The notes under the pieces are model-generated. The model was not told the DNA's origin. It saw nothing but the letters and a program-made list of their open reading frames with translations, and ran no database searches. A stretch of DNA of 64,000 bases, taken from the NCBI GenBank assembly GCA_002704915.1, contig PAIP01000034.1, positions 379,827-443,826 on the forward strand. Direction: 5' to 3'. Each line of letters begins with the position of its first letter. Position 1 is the first letter of the stretch. The DNA comes from Parvularcula sp. Its GTDB lineage: Bacteria; Pseudomonadota; Alphaproteobacteria; Caulobacterales; Parvularculaceae. Positions 17,716 through 27,689 of this stretch are shown piece by piece. Both the position numbers and the translations under genes were made by a program.

Positions 17716-19878
17716 ATGTACGAGCAGTTTTTCGGCCTTGCGGAAAAACCGTTTTCCATCCAGCCGGATCCGTCTTTCCTCTATTGGGGGCGGACCCACC
17801 GGCTCGCCTATGCGATGCTGGAATATGGCGTGCTCAATCACGCCGGCATCTCCGTCATCACGGGCGAAGTGGGCTGTGGCAAGACCACCCTGATACACCG
17901 GCTGCTCGACCAATTGTCGGACACGCACACCGTTGCGCTTTTGTCGAACGTGCAGGAGGGGCGCGGCGATCTTCTGAGCTGGTTGCTGATGGCGTTCGGC
18001 CAGCCTTTTGAGGGCAGTGGTCATGTGGCGCGGTTCTCCCAGCTTCAACAGTTTTTTATCAGCGAATACGCGCAGGGGCGCCGCATCGTCCTCATTATCG
18101 ATGAGGCGCAGAACCTGTCTACGGACATGCTGGAAGAGCTGCGGCTGTTATCCAACATCAACGCCGGCAAGGACCAGCTTCTGCAGCTTATCCTCGTTGG
18201 CCAGCCGGAGCTGAAAGACGTCCTGAACAGGCCTGAACTGGTTCAGCTTACCCAGCGGGTTGGTTCCGACTTTCACTTGACGCCGCTCAGCCGCGAGGAA
18301 GTTCACTCCTATATCGAAACGCGACTGTCGATCGCCGGCTGCCGCCGCCGTATTTTCACTGAGCGGGCCATTGACCTGATTGCGGAACAGTCCCGCGGCG
18401 TTCCGCGCGTCATCAATGTCATCGCCGACACCGCCCTGGTCTACGCGTTTTCCGCAGAGGACCTTGTGGTGGGCGTGGAAACGATCCGCAATGTCATTCG
18501 CGACAAGAAATCCTACGGCGTTTTCGGGATCGCCTCCCAGGAGCCGAGCGCGCCTCCCATTGCTGCGGCTGATGACGATGATGATGACGAAGGGCCGGAA
18601 GCGTTTGAAAAGGAGAGCGGCCTTGTCGATCGGCAGCCGTCTGCGCATCGGCGCAATGAACGGCGGACAGAACGCCCCGTTTCTCCTGAAGAGGATTACG
18701 CTCCCGATATTCCGGTAAAAACGCTTGCTGATGTGCGCGCCGAAGTGACGACGCGCACGATGCCGAGGGCGGAAGAGGCCGAGATAAGGCTTGCCGAACG
18801 TCCGGCGGAGCAGCCCGCCCAGCCGGAACCGGCGCCTGCGCCCGAGCCGGCGGTCCACAACGCCGCATCCGCAGCGGCGCAAAAGGCGGCAATCGGTGTG
18901 GTCATCATCGGCGCCGATCCGCGCGTGTCGCCGGAAGCGGCGATCCGGTCCGTCCCGGAGGGTTGCTCCGTCGTTTTTGCCCCGCTCGGCCCCATGAACG
19001 AGGCCGTCGCCGCAGCCCGCAAGGCCGGCGCTGAAATCGCAGAAGCCGGAAAGGGGCCGCAGACCGCCGGGCGCGCCAAGAACGCCGGTTATCGCCATTT
19101 GAAAAAGATCATGCCCGGCATGCGCTATGTGCAATTCATGGACGCATCGAGCGCGCTCGATCCGGATTGGTTCGCCAGCGCCGAGAAATTCATGGAGCGC
19201 CGCCCTGAAGTCGCGGTGATCGAGGGCAGCACCCGCCGGCGCAATGGCGATCATGTGTCATTTCCCACCGTCGCAGAGCAGCGCAAATATCAAACGCCAG
19301 GTGAAATCGTCGCCGTCGCCGCGCCCGGCGCTTTCATGCGCACGGAAGCTTTCGAAGCGGCGGGCGGTTTCCGCGGCGATCTTTTATCCTGCGAGGATGA
19401 CGATCTGTGCATCCGTCAGCGCCGTCGCGGCGCGCATATCTGGCGGCTTGAAACGGACATGATGATCCGGGAGCCGCGCAAGATGGGGTGGTGGAAACGC
19501 GCCGTGTTGCGCGGTTTCGATAATGCTTACGCCATGTCCCTCCATGGCGGCCCGCCAGAGCGTCATGGCGTCGGGGAAACCGTGCGCGCCGTCATCTGGG
19601 GATTTTTTATTCCTTTTGCGATTATCGTCGCCGCCGGTTTGGCTGCGGCCGCCGCCGCCATGCTTGCGCCGCTGACGCCGGCGCCCGTCGCCGCAGCCGC
19701 AGTGCTGGCGCTTGGCGCGCTTCTTTACGCGTTGAAAATTCTGGCGAGCATCATTCGGCGGGGTCCGTTCCGCATCGCGTCCTGGGGCGAGGCTTTCGGC
19801 GCTATCTTCGGCCGTTTTGCCGAGGCCATGGGCGTTTTCCGGTTCTGGTTCGGCGGCGATCGTCCGGCGCGCGCATGA
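17716..19878 (+). CDS. ExeA-type AAA ATPase fused to a glycosyltransferase-2-like domain with membrane helices
   Basis: 720 residues. Residues 1-265 match the exosortase-associated ExeA-like ATPase: the start MYEQFFGLAEKPFSIQPDP, Walker A GEVGCGKTT (50-58), Walker B VLIIDEAQ (125-132). An acidic then Pro/Ala/Glu-rich linker spans 275-390. Residues 391-610 align with the GT2 enzyme two genes downstream (RAKNAGY, CEDDDLCIRQRRRG, WWKRAVLRGFDNAYA), but the DxD motif has become DASS (476-479) and the N-terminal donor-site residues are gone. Two membrane helices follow (about 625-645 and 655-682). It may be an ATPase tethered to the membrane assembly through a non-catalytic sugar-binding module. 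Operon member, 57 bp after prsT. Confidence 0.85.
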   Translation: MYEQFFGLAEKPFSIQPDPSFLYWGRTHRLAYAMLEYGVLNHAGISVITGEVGCGKTTLIHRLLDQLSDTHTVALLSNVQEGRGDLLSWLLMAFGQPFEGSGHVARFSQLQQFFISEYAQGRRIVLIIDEAQNLSTDMLEELRLLSNINAGKDQLLQLILVGQPELKDVLNRPELVQLTQRVGSDFHLTPLSREEVHSYIETRLSIAGCRRRIFTERAIDLIAEQSRGVPRVINVIADTALVYAFSAEDLVVGVETIRNVIRDKKSYGVFGIASQEPSAPPIAAADDDDDDEGPEAFEKESGLVDRQPSAHRRNERRTERPVSPEEDYAPDIPVKTLADVRAEVTTRTMPRAEEAEIRLAERPAEQPAQPEPAPAPEPAVHNAASAAAQKAAIGVVIIGADPRVSPEAAIRSVPEGCSVVFAPLGPMNEAVAAARKAGAEIAEAGKGPQTAGRAKNAGYRHLKKIMPGMRYVQFMDASSALDPDWFASAEKFMERRPEVAVIEGSTRRRNGDHVSFPTVAEQRKYQTPGEIVAVAAPGAFMRTEAFEAAGGFRGDLLSCEDDDLCIRQRRRGAHIWRLETDMMIREPRKMGWWKRAVLRGFDNAYAMSLHGGPPERHGVGETVRAVIWGFFIPFAIIVAAGLAAAAAAMLAPLTPAPVAAAAVLALGALLYALKILASIIRRGPFRIASWGEAFGAIFGRFAEAMGVFRFWFGGDRPARA

Positions 19879-19924
19879 GTGTGCAGCGGCCCGTCGCGAG
19901 CGGGCGATAGGTTTTCTTGGCTCC

Positions 19925-21142
19925 ATGTCTTTTTTCGTCCTCGTCTTTCTCTATGCGCTGGCGCTTGGCGGTTTCGCACTCGCCCTGTTCCTTGCACTTG
20001 AAGTTGCGGCGGCGCTGTTTGACGAGGAAGAGAAGGCGCCGCTTCAGGCCGCGCATGTTGGGCCCGTCGTTGTTGTCATCCCTGCGCATAATGAAGCAAA
20101 GTCGATTGCGCCAACGCTTCGTAATGCGACGTCACAGCTTCGCGACATGGACCGCCTGCTTGTGGTCGCAGATAATTGCGCCGACGAGACGGCGCGGATT
20201 GCAAGGGAGAACGGCGCCGAGGTGATCGAGCGTCACGATCCGGAGCATCGCGGCAAAGGTTATGCGCTGCAATTCGCGCTCGATCATCTGCGTGACGCTC
20301 CGCCGGATATCGTCGTTTTCACGGACGCTGACTGCCTGTTTGCGCCTGAGGCGCTGCAAAGAGTTTCAGGCGTCGCCTCGCGTCATGATCGTCCGGCGCA
20401 GGCGCTCTATTTGATGAAAGCGCCCGACGGGGCGGGACCCCGGCTGCGCGTGGCCGAATTCGCCTGGAGCTTCATCAATAATGCGCGCATGCGCGGCTTG
20501 GCGCGGCTATTCGACGTGACGCGTTTTACCGGGGCAGGCTTTGCCGCGCCCTGGCGGGTGGTTGGCGGGCTTGATCTTGCGTCCGGCGAAATTGTTGAAG
20601 ACCTGGCGCTCACCATGACGCTCATCCGCAAGGGCGCAGCCCCCATATTCGCGCCGGATGCGCTGGTGACGAGCGAATTTCCCATGGATGATGAGGCGCT
20701 GACGCGTCAGTCGGCGCGCTGGTCCATCGGTTCCATGACATACGCTGCGCGGCAAGGGTTCAGCGCGCTTTTCGAAGGGCTGGCCAAAGGCCGTTTCGCG
20801 CAAATCGGCGCCGCCATCGATCTGATGATCCCGCCACTGACGATTTTCGCCGCGCTGTTGATCGCGATTACAGCCTTGTCGCTGCTTGCATGGCTGGCTT
20901 GGGGCGTTTCCGGCGCCTTTCAGCTTTCCGTCTGGTCGCTTTTCTTGACCGGCGCGACGATAGCCGGCGCATGGTTCCGCTTCGGCCGGGAGGCGTTGCC
21001 GCCATCGGCGCTGGGCGGCGTTATAGCGTTCCTTCTTTCAAAAGCTTCTGTATTTGGCCGCAAGGGTCGTGAAAGCGCGCAGACATGGACGCCGACGCGT
21101 GACGGTTCAAATCATGGCGGACACAGTAAGGAAGGCGAATGA
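19925..21142 (+). CDS. Family 2 glycosyltransferase, membrane-bound
   Basis: A 405-residue GT2 enzyme with an N-terminal membrane helix (VLVFLYALALGGFALALFLAL), a GT-A domain with VVIPAHNEAKSI, the metal-binding FTDADCLF, the acceptor-site Asp in EIVEDLALT and the QSARW form of the QxxRW signature of processive synthases, then two or three C-terminal helices. It would transfer a sugar from a nucleotide donor at the inner membrane, either building the repeat unit or, given QxxRW, extending a chain. The ATG at 19925 is used because it opens the membrane helix. It overlaps the next gene by four bases (ATGA). Confidence 0.88.
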   Translation: MSFFVLVFLYALALGGFALALFLALEVAAALFDEEEKAPLQAAHVGPVVVVIPAHNEAKSIAPTLRNATSQLRDMDRLLVVADNCADETARIARENGAEVIERHDPEHRGKGYALQFALDHLRDAPPDIVVFTDADCLFAPEALQRVSGVASRHDRPAQALYLMKAPDGAGPRLRVAEFAWSFINNARMRGLARLFDVTRFTGAGFAAPWRVVGGLDLASGEIVEDLALTMTLIRKGAAPIFAPDALVTSEFPMDDEALTRQSARWSIGSMTYAARQGFSALFEGLAKGRFAQIGAAIDLMIPPLTIFAALLIAITALSLLAWLAWGVSGAFQLSVWSLFLTGATIAGAWFRFGREALPPSALGGVIAFLLSKASVFGRKGRESAQTWTPTRDGSNHGGHSKEGE

Positions 21143-22119
21143 CCGAAACGCCTTCCATCGGCTTCGTCGCAATCGGCCGCAACGAAGGGGAGCGCTTCAA
21201 GCGTTGCCTTCTCTCCTTGAAAAAGGAGGCGACGCGCATCGTCTATGTGGATTCCGGCTCCGCCGATGACAGCGTGCCCTTTGCGCGCGCTGAAGGCGTC
21301 GAAGTCGTCGAACTTCCCCGGGACCGGCCTTTTACGGCGGCGCGCGCCCGCAATGCCGGCTTCGATGCGTTGGCCAGTCGCTGGCCCGACACGGACTATG
21401 TCATGTTCATTGACGGCGATTGCGAGCTGGCTCCGGGCTTTGCTGAAGCGGCGGCGCAAACGCTCACCGCTAATTCCGCGCTCGGCGCGGTGACAGGGCG
21501 TTGCCGCGAACGTTTTCCGGATGCGACTGTTTATAACCGCCTTTGCGATATGGAATGGGACGGGCCCACAGGCGAGATCGACGCCTGCGGGGGGATCTTT
21601 ATGGTCCGCGCGGATGGGTTCCGCGCCGCAGGCCGGTTCAATCCGGCGGTGATCGCCGCGGAAGATGACGATTTCTGCATTCGTCTGCGTGAAACAGGCG
21701 CGAAGATTGAGCGCATCGGGCGCGACATGTGTTTTCACGACGCCGACATGCATCATTTCGGGCAATGGTGGCGGCGTATGGAGCGCGCTGGCCACGCCTT
21801 CGCGCAGGTCGGCGACTTGCACCCCGGCTATTTCGCCGCCGAACGCCGCCGCGCCTGGATCTGGGGGCTTGTCATTCCGGCGACTGCGCTTATCGGCGCG
21901 CCATTTACCTATGGGTTGAGCCTTGCTTTGCTTCTTCTTTACCCGCTCTCGCTATGGAAAACCCGGCGCGGCCTGATCGCCAGAGGCGCGGCGCCGGATC
22001 ACGCGACGCTGGCGGCGACGTTTCTCACCCTGTCCAAGTTTCCGACGCTGATCGGCCTGCTCGACTACAAACGGAAAAAGATGACCGGCCGTCAGATTGG
22101 CATTGTCGAATATAAATGA
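21139..22119 (+). CDS. Family 2 glycosyltransferase
   Basis: A 326-residue GT2 enzyme with IGFVAIGRNEGERF at the donor site, VYVDSGSADDS, the DxD motif in MFIDGDCEL, and the acceptor-side AAEDDDFCIRLRETG. A hydrophobic segment near residues 240-275 would hold it at the membrane. It is intact, unlike the related domain in the ATPase fusion upstream, with which it shares RNAGF, DDDxCIR and WW.R...G. Its start codon overlaps the upstream GT2 stop, so the pair is translationally coupled. The sugar it transfers is unknown. Confidence 0.9.
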   Translation: MTETPSIGFVAIGRNEGERFKRCLLSLKKEATRIVYVDSGSADDSVPFARAEGVEVVELPRDRPFTAARARNAGFDALASRWPDTDYVMFIDGDCELAPGFAEAAAQTLTANSALGAVTGRCRERFPDATVYNRLCDMEWDGPTGEIDACGGIFMVRADGFRAAGRFNPAVIAAEDDDFCIRLRETGAKIERIGRDMCFHDADMHHFGQWWRRMERAGHAFAQVGDLHPGYFAAERRRAWIWGLVIPATALIGAPFTYGLSLALLLLYPLSLWKTRRGLIARGAAPDHATLAATFLTLSKFPTLIGLLDYKRKKMTGRQIGIVEYK

Positions 22120-22134
22120 GGCCTTAACGGCGCG

Positions 22135-24267
22135 ATGACCATAGATAAAAAGCCGATCAGGACCGCCCTTCTGGGGGCGGGCTATATTTCCAAATGGCAT
22201 GCCGAGGCGCTGAAGCGCACGCGCGGTGTTGAACTGGCCGCTGTGTGCGATTTGTCGCGCGGCGCGGCGGAAGGGATCGCCGGCGCTTATGGCGCGGAGC
22301 ATGTTTATACGTCGCTCGACGATTTGCTCGCCTCCGGCGTTGCGGATTGCGTTCATGTTCTGACGCCGCCGCATCTTCACGCCGACGCAACAACAAAAAT
22401 CATAGAGGCGGGCGTCGCTGCCTTTGTGGAGAAGCCGTTTGCCCTGAGTTCGGCCGACTGCCGCCGCCTCGACGCGCTGGCTAAAGAGAAAAATGTCGGG
22501 CTCGGCGTCAATCACAACTTTCTGATGCTGCCGTCCTATGATCGACTGAAGTCGGACATTGCGTCTCGCGTGACCGGCCCCATCGACAGCATTGAGGCGA
22601 ATTGGCAGTTTCCCCTGCCGCCGCTACGCTCCGGTCCTTTCAATCTCTGGATGCTGCGCGAGCCGCAGAACATTCTGTTCGAGCTGGGCCCGCATCTTTT
22701 TGCCTTCATCGCCGATCTCTTCGGAGAATTCAGAGACATCGACGTTAGTCTGCGCAACCCGATCACCTTGCCGGGCGGTGTCGGTCATTATCAAAGCTGG
22801 CGCATTGCCGGTGAGGCGAAAGGCGCTTCCGTCGTTCTCAATCTTTCGCTGGTGGAAGGCGAAGACAACCGCAGCCTTCACCTGCGCGGACTTGGCGCGA
22901 TTGCAGATTATAATTTCGCCGAAGACACGTATCGGCGCGAACGGGCTTCGATGCAGGATATTGTCGCCGGTCCTTTTGCGAGACAGCTTTCTATCGCAGG
23001 CCAGGCCGGAAGGGCCGGCGTCGGCAATGCATTCCGTCAATTGAAATCGCTCAACGGTCTTGCGCCTTACGGTCTTTCGATCCAGCGCGCTGTTGATAGT
23101 TTTTACGCCTCCTTGAAGGCCGGCGAAGCCGTGGACCGGCGCCTTTCCGCCGCGCTCGCCGCCAATGCGACGGCGATGATCGAGGACACGCTGGAGGCCG
23201 CCCGCCCAAAATTCCTGCCGAAAGCGCCGCTGCCGGCGCGCAGTTCCGCACCGGCTAAAGAAGAAACCGTCCTGGTGATCGGCGGCACGGGCTTTATCGG
23301 CCGGGCGTTGTGTCACGCGCTCGCCGACAAGGGCTATGATGTTCGGGTTTTCTCGCGAAGTTCGGGCGCCGGACTAGAACGCGCGGACGGACGCATCTCT
23401 ATCTATACGGGCAGCCTTAAATCCGACGAGGATCTGCGCGCCGCAATGGAAGGCGTCGCCAGCGTCTTTCATCTTGCGCGCGCGACGGAGACAAGCTGGG
23501 AAGGTTATCTTGAAAATGATGTGGGGGTGACCCGTCGCATTGGCGAAGCATGTCTAGTGGCCGGCGTTCGTCGTCTCATCTATACGGGCACCATCGATTC
23601 CTATGACGCGTCGCAACCGGACCGCGTCATTACGGAAGCGACGCCTTTTGATCATGACCTTACGCGCCGCAATCTTTACGCGCGCTCCAAGGCGGCCTGC
23701 GAAGAAGAGCTGAAAAAGCTTGAACGCGAACGCGGCTTGCCGCTGGTGATCGCGCGGCCCGGCATTGTGATCGGGGAGGGCGGCCCCTTGCAGCATTGGG
23801 GCATCGCCATGTGGCGCGGCGCCACGGCCTGCAAATTATGGGGCGATGGCAAGACTATCATGCCCTTCGTGCTTGTGGACGATGTTGCGGACGGCCTTGT
23901 GCTGTGCATGGAGAACGAGGCTGCGCTGGGGGCTTCCTTCAACCTCATCGGAGAGCCCATGCTCTCCTCGCGCGACTATTTTGAAGCAGTTGAAGAGGCT
24001 TATGGCGTGGCCATGCGCGCCAGACCTACGCCGCTCTGGAGTTATTATGCGGTGGACGTCGTCAAATACTGGCTGAAGCGCGGACTAGCGAAGAAAAAAG
24101 GCCTGACAAAGCCCAGCTATCGCGACTGGAAGTCCCGGGCGCAGTTATCGCCTTATTCCAACGATGCGGCGAAGTTGAAACTGAATTGGGCGCCGGAGAC
24201 GAATAAAGCGCGTTTCATCGAGCGTGGAATCGCAGAAGCGAATCTTTTCGGCGTTAGCGCGTCATAA
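22135..24267 (+). CDS. Fusion of Gfo/Idh/MocA oxidoreductase and NAD-dependent epimerase/dehydratase
   Basis: 710 residues with two NAD(P)-binding enzymes in one chain. Residues 5-355 are a Gfo/Idh/MocA oxidoreductase: ALLGAGYISKWH nucleotide-binding loop and the catalytic EKP at 99-101. Residues 377-700 are an extended short-chain dehydrogenase/epimerase: GGTGFIG (383-389), Thr/Ser in YTGTIDSY and YARSK (515-519, the YxxxK pair). Both families modify nucleotide sugars, so the chain may carry out two successive steps on a sugar for this polysaccharide. The linker 356-376 is Pro/Ala/Lys-rich. It is 15 bp after the GT2 gene and probably ends the right-arm operon. Confidence 0.88.
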   Translation: MTIDKKPIRTALLGAGYISKWHAEALKRTRGVELAAVCDLSRGAAEGIAGAYGAEHVYTSLDDLLASGVADCVHVLTPPHLHADATTKIIEAGVAAFVEKPFALSSADCRRLDALAKEKNVGLGVNHNFLMLPSYDRLKSDIASRVTGPIDSIEANWQFPLPPLRSGPFNLWMLREPQNILFELGPHLFAFIADLFGEFRDIDVSLRNPITLPGGVGHYQSWRIAGEAKGASVVLNLSLVEGEDNRSLHLRGLGAIADYNFAEDTYRRERASMQDIVAGPFARQLSIAGQAGRAGVGNAFRQLKSLNGLAPYGLSIQRAVDSFYASLKAGEAVDRRLSAALAANATAMIEDTLEAARPKFLPKAPLPARSSAPAKEETVLVIGGTGFIGRALCHALADKGYDVRVFSRSSGAGLERADGRISIYTGSLKSDEDLRAAMEGVASVFHLARATETSWEGYLENDVGVTRRIGEACLVAGVRRLIYTGTIDSYDASQPDRVITEATPFDHDLTRRNLYARSKAACEEELKKLERERGLPLVIARPGIVIGEGGPLQHWGIAMWRGATACKLWGDGKTIMPFVLVDDVADGLVLCMENEAALGASFNLIGEPMLSSRDYFEAVEEAYGVAMRARPTPLWSYYAVDVVKYWLKRGLAKKKGLTKPSYRDWKSRAQLSPYSNDAAKLKLNWAPETNKARFIERGIAEANLFGVSAS

Positions 24268-24480
24268 AGAATTATTACCGATTTGTTTTGCCTGCAGAGA
24301 GCGTGCATGCAGGATAAAAAGTTTTCGCAAAACTGATGCCCAAGACGAACAGGCGAGTTCCTTCCGGCGCCAATTAACTCTGTGTAATTTGCGCCATACC
24401 CCGCATGAAACCGTCAAATTAGGAACAATTCTAACAATAGATTCAATCTGTCTTTTCCGCACTAAGGGATAGCTTGGGAT

Positions 24481-24494
24481 TCTCTCTCTCTCTC
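24481..24494 (+). repeat. (TC)7 dinucleotide repeat upstream of the G8 protein gene
   Basis: Seven uninterrupted TC units lie 30 bp before the likely start codon at 24525, in an AT-rich leader (24268-24524) that otherwise has no gene. Repeats in such positions can change length by slippage and alter promoter spacing or ribosome access; whether that happens here is not known. Confidence 0.7.
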
Positions 24495-24524
24495 AGCCGA
24501 CCAAATTAGTGCGTGGACATTCGT

Positions 24525-27500
24525 ATGAGTTTAGATTTCGCCGGCCGTGACGCCGCCGCAAAGCTCGATTTCTCAGACCTTATCGAAGCAGCCAGGGACG
24601 GCGCCCTGGCGCCAGGCGGCGCCAAACGCAAGTCGCAAAAGAAAGGCGCGAAACAACGCCTCGTTCAGGCCAGCATGCTGGCGCCGCTTCTCGCGACCGA
24701 AGGCTGTTTCACGATCGGCGGTAATGAAGGGCCGATCCGCGGCAGAGGCGAGGACAGCGGACCTGGCGGTCCTGCCCCGGAGACGCCGACGCCTGCGCCC
24801 ACGCCAGCACCCTCGCCGCAAGTCCCGCCTGTTGAGTCCTCAAGTCTTGACGCGGTCGATGACGAGCATTTCCAGATCGACGCCGGCGAGAGCATCATGA
24901 TCGCTGCGGATGATCTCCTCGCTAATGATATCGTCGCCGAGGGCGCAAGCGCGCAACTGGTTCGCGTTTTTGGCGCTACTAACGGTACGGTGACCCTGCA
25001 TGACGGGGTTGTCCATTTCACGCCGACGGCCGGTTTTGAAGGCGACGCGAGCTTTCAGTACGAGATCCGCGACAGCAACGGCAATTTAAGTCAGGCGCAG
25101 GTGGATCTTCATGTGGGTCCGCATGATGACATGCCGGGCGAGCATGATGATGGCGGCATGGACGGCGGTCATGGCGGCCATGATGACGGCGGCGCGGATG
25201 AAGGAGCCCACGGCGATCATGGCGGCACGCCGGCGCATATGATGGCGTTGTTCAATCTCGTGCCCGTCAGTGAGGCGACGCATGTCGCCGTTAATAACGG
25301 CTCCTGGTTTGACCCGAACACCTGGGCAAGTGGCGAAGTGCCCGGCGACGGCGCCAAGGTCGTCATTCCCGAAGGCGTTACGGTGGATTATGATGGAGAA
25401 AGTCCGGTTTCGCTTTTCACCGTGCGGGTCGATGGCGAACTCGATTTTGCAACTGACCGCGATACTTTTATGGAAGTCGACACTTTCGTCGTTTCCCCCA
25501 GCGGTAAACTGACCATTGGCACTGTCGACAACCCGGTCGCCGCGAATGTCGAAACAGTCATCCAGTTTGCTGATAACGGCCCTATCGACGTGTCGTGGGA
25601 CCCGCAACTCCTGTCGCGGGGCCTTCTCACCCATGGCGATGTTCAAATTCACGGCGCCGAGAAGGAGGCATTTCTCAAGGTCGCCGCCGATCCCATGGCC
25701 GGCGACACCTCTTTGACCCTCGAGAGCGCGCCCGACGGCTGGCAGGTCGGCGATAAACTCGTGCTGACCGGGACACATCTCACCGAAGCGGTATACGCAG
25801 AACCGACCGAACCGCGCCACGGCCAGCAAACAGAAGACGAAGAACTGATCATCACGAAGATCGAAGGCAACACGATCTATTTCGACAAGCCGCTTGAATA
25901 TGATCACGAAGGCGCGCGCGCTGACCTGAAAGCCTATGTGGCGAACTATACGCGCAATGTGCGTTTCGGAACGGAGAACGCCGACGACGTTCCTGTTCAT
26001 CAGCGCGGTCACACCATGTTTATGCAGTCGGACCGCATTGATGTTCGCTATGCCGAATTCCACGAGCTCGGCCGCACCGACAAATCGGAACGGGCGTTCG
26101 ATGTCGAATCTCTCGATAATGTTGAAAGCGACAGCAACATCAAAACACGTTATTCGATGCACCTTCACCGGGCCGGTGTTGATGACGTGGACAATCCCGC
26201 CATGGTGATCGGCAACTCCGTCTGGGGCTCTCCGGGCTGGGGATATGTGCATCACGATTCCAACGCCATCATGACGGATAATGCGGCGTATGACGTTTAT
26301 GGCGCCGCCTTTGTCGCCGAGACAGGCAACGAGATCGGCCGCTGGTCGCACAACATCGCCATCAAGTCGATTGGCAATGGCGGCGGCGCCAAATGGCACG
26401 AAGACGTCGCTGCGTTCGACCTCGGCCGCTCAGGCGCGGGCTTCTGGTTCCAGGGCCGTCTTGTGGAGGCTGTGGACAATGTGGCTGCGGGCGTGCCTGG
26501 CGGTCACGGTTTTGTTTACATGTCGCGCGATGCGGGCGGTCCCATCGACGTTACGAACGATACTGCGCATATGTCGGAAGCGCTTCGTTACACAGACGAG
26601 ACGCCGATCCATATTCCGGCAATCAGTTCGTTCAGCGGCAATGAGGCCTTTGCTGTCGGCGTCGGCCTTGAAGTCATCAAGCCGAATTCGCAGCAATATC
26701 ACGATGTCCGCTCGGTGATTGACGATTTCACCGGCTGGGAGGTCGGGACCGGTATCCATCTTCAATATACTGCGCATTACACGCTGAAAGATATTGATCT
26801 CCTCGCTACAGACGGGACAAGTGGCGGCAGTGTCTGGCGCGGCATCGAATTCGGTCCGGAAACCATTAATATGGTGATCAACGGCGCCACTATTGAAGGT
26901 TTCCCGACCGGCGTGCATCTGACGCGCGATGAGATCGGTCTCAATTTCCCCTTCGATGGAAACTGGGGCTATGTCTTCATCGATGTCGATGTGAGGGGCG
27001 CGACAACCGATATCTTCAACACCCTTCCGCAGGATACGTATCTGACGCGCGCTGATCTCGTCGAAGGACGTCTCGATTTCGACTCCGACATCGACGGCAT
27101 TCCGAAAACGCCGGTGCCGGAATTGCGCGAATATCTCGACCTTACCGGGACGCGCACCGATGAGATCGGAACGGATCGGGTCTCGCCGACCTGGGATCCC
27201 ATCCGGTTCGATTACTGGAAAGTCCAGAACGCCGTGATCGAAGAGGGATACTGGACTCTGCCGGATGGGCGAAAGGTCACCGTTATCGAGCAGTATGTTT
27301 CGGATCGGGCGACGGGCGCTGTCGACAAATTCGGTGTTGTCGTAGAGTGGCAGCGAAATTTCAGCGATTTCGCTGAAACGCCGAAATATAACGGCGTTCT
27401 CGATCTATCCAATGGCGGGCCCACGGCGAGAACGGATTTTGCGACGGTCGGCGAAGGCGATTCCATCACTCTCGATGTCTTGTCCAATGACTATGACAGC

Positions 27501-27689
27501 GATGGCGATGCGCTTGCCGTTGACGGCTACACCTACGCCAAGCACGGCTCGATCTTCCAGAACGAAGACGGCACGCTGACTTACCTGGCGGATGAGAACT
27601 ATTCCGGGACGGATGAATTCTGGTACTGGGTGGAAGATGAGAACGGCAATTTCGCCAAAGGGCATGTGCAGGTGACGGTGGAAATTTAG
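24525..27689 (+). CDS. Large surface protein with G8 domain, beta-helix and cadherin-like modules
   Basis: About 1054 residues. After a basic N-terminus come a Pro/Thr spacer, a cadherin/Ig-like module (about 110-196), a His/Asp/Gly-rich stretch (198-238, runs such as [17 protein letters not shown]) that should bind divalent metal, a G8 domain (about 252-338; [28 protein letters not shown]), a long parallel beta-helix-like region (about 358-860) and a final cadherin-like module (about 963-1054; [13 protein letters not shown]). G8-plus-beta-helix proteins include vertebrate CEMIP, linked to hyaluronan turnover. No classical signal peptide is seen, so a type I or other route is possible. ATG 24525 is preferred to GTG 24513. 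Its stop overlaps that of queG. Confidence 0.83.
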   Translation: MSLDFAGRDAAAKLDFSDLIEAARDGALAPGGAKRKSQKKGAKQRLVQASMLAPLLATEGCFTIGGNEGPIRGRGEDSGPGGPAPETPTPAPTPAPSPQVPPVESSSLDAVDDEHFQIDAGESIMIAADDLLANDIVAEGASAQLVRVFGATNGTVTLHDGVVHFTPTAGFEGDASFQYEIRDSNGNLSQAQVDLHVGPHDDMPGEHDDGGMDGGHGGHDDGGADEGAHGDHGGTPAHMMALFNLVPVSEATHVAVNNGSWFDPNTWASGEVPGDGAKVVIPEGVTVDYDGESPVSLFTVRVDGELDFATDRDTFMEVDTFVVSPSGKLTIGTVDNPVAANVETVIQFADNGPIDVSWDPQLLSRGLLTHGDVQIHGAEKEAFLKVAADPMAGDTSLTLESAPDGWQVGDKLVLTGTHLTEAVYAEPTEPRHGQQTEDEELIITKIEGNTIYFDKPLEYDHEGARADLKAYVANYTRNVRFGTENADDVPVHQRGHTMFMQSDRIDVRYAEFHELGRTDKSERAFDVESLDNVESDSNIKTRYSMHLHRAGVDDVDNPAMVIGNSVWGSPGWGYVHHDSNAIMTDNAAYDVYGAAFVAETGNEIGRWSHNIAIKSIGNGGGAKWHEDVAAFDLGRSGAGFWFQGRLVEAVDNVAAGVPGGHGFVYMSRDAGGPIDVTNDTAHMSEALRYTDETPIHIPAISSFSGNEAFAVGVGLEVIKPNSQQYHDVRSVIDDFTGWEVGTGIHLQYTAHYTLKDIDLLATDGTSGGSVWRGIEFGPETINMVINGATIEGFPTGVHLTRDEIGLNFPFDGNWGYVFIDVDVRGATTDIFNTLPQDTYLTRADLVEGRLDFDSDIDGIPKTPVPELREYLDLTGTRTDEIGTDRVSPTWDPIRFDYWKVQNAVIEEGYWTLPDGRKVTVIEQYVSDRATGAVDKFGVVVEWQRNFSDFAETPKYNGVLDLSNGGPTARTDFATVGEGDSITLDVLSNDYDSDGDALAVDGYTYAKHGSIFQNEDGTLTYLADENYSGTDEFWYWVEDENGNFAKGHVQVTVEI

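Noticed and set aside
25086..26399. 437-codon frame antisense to the G8 gene
   Set aside because: No family match, while the plus frame shows clear domains.
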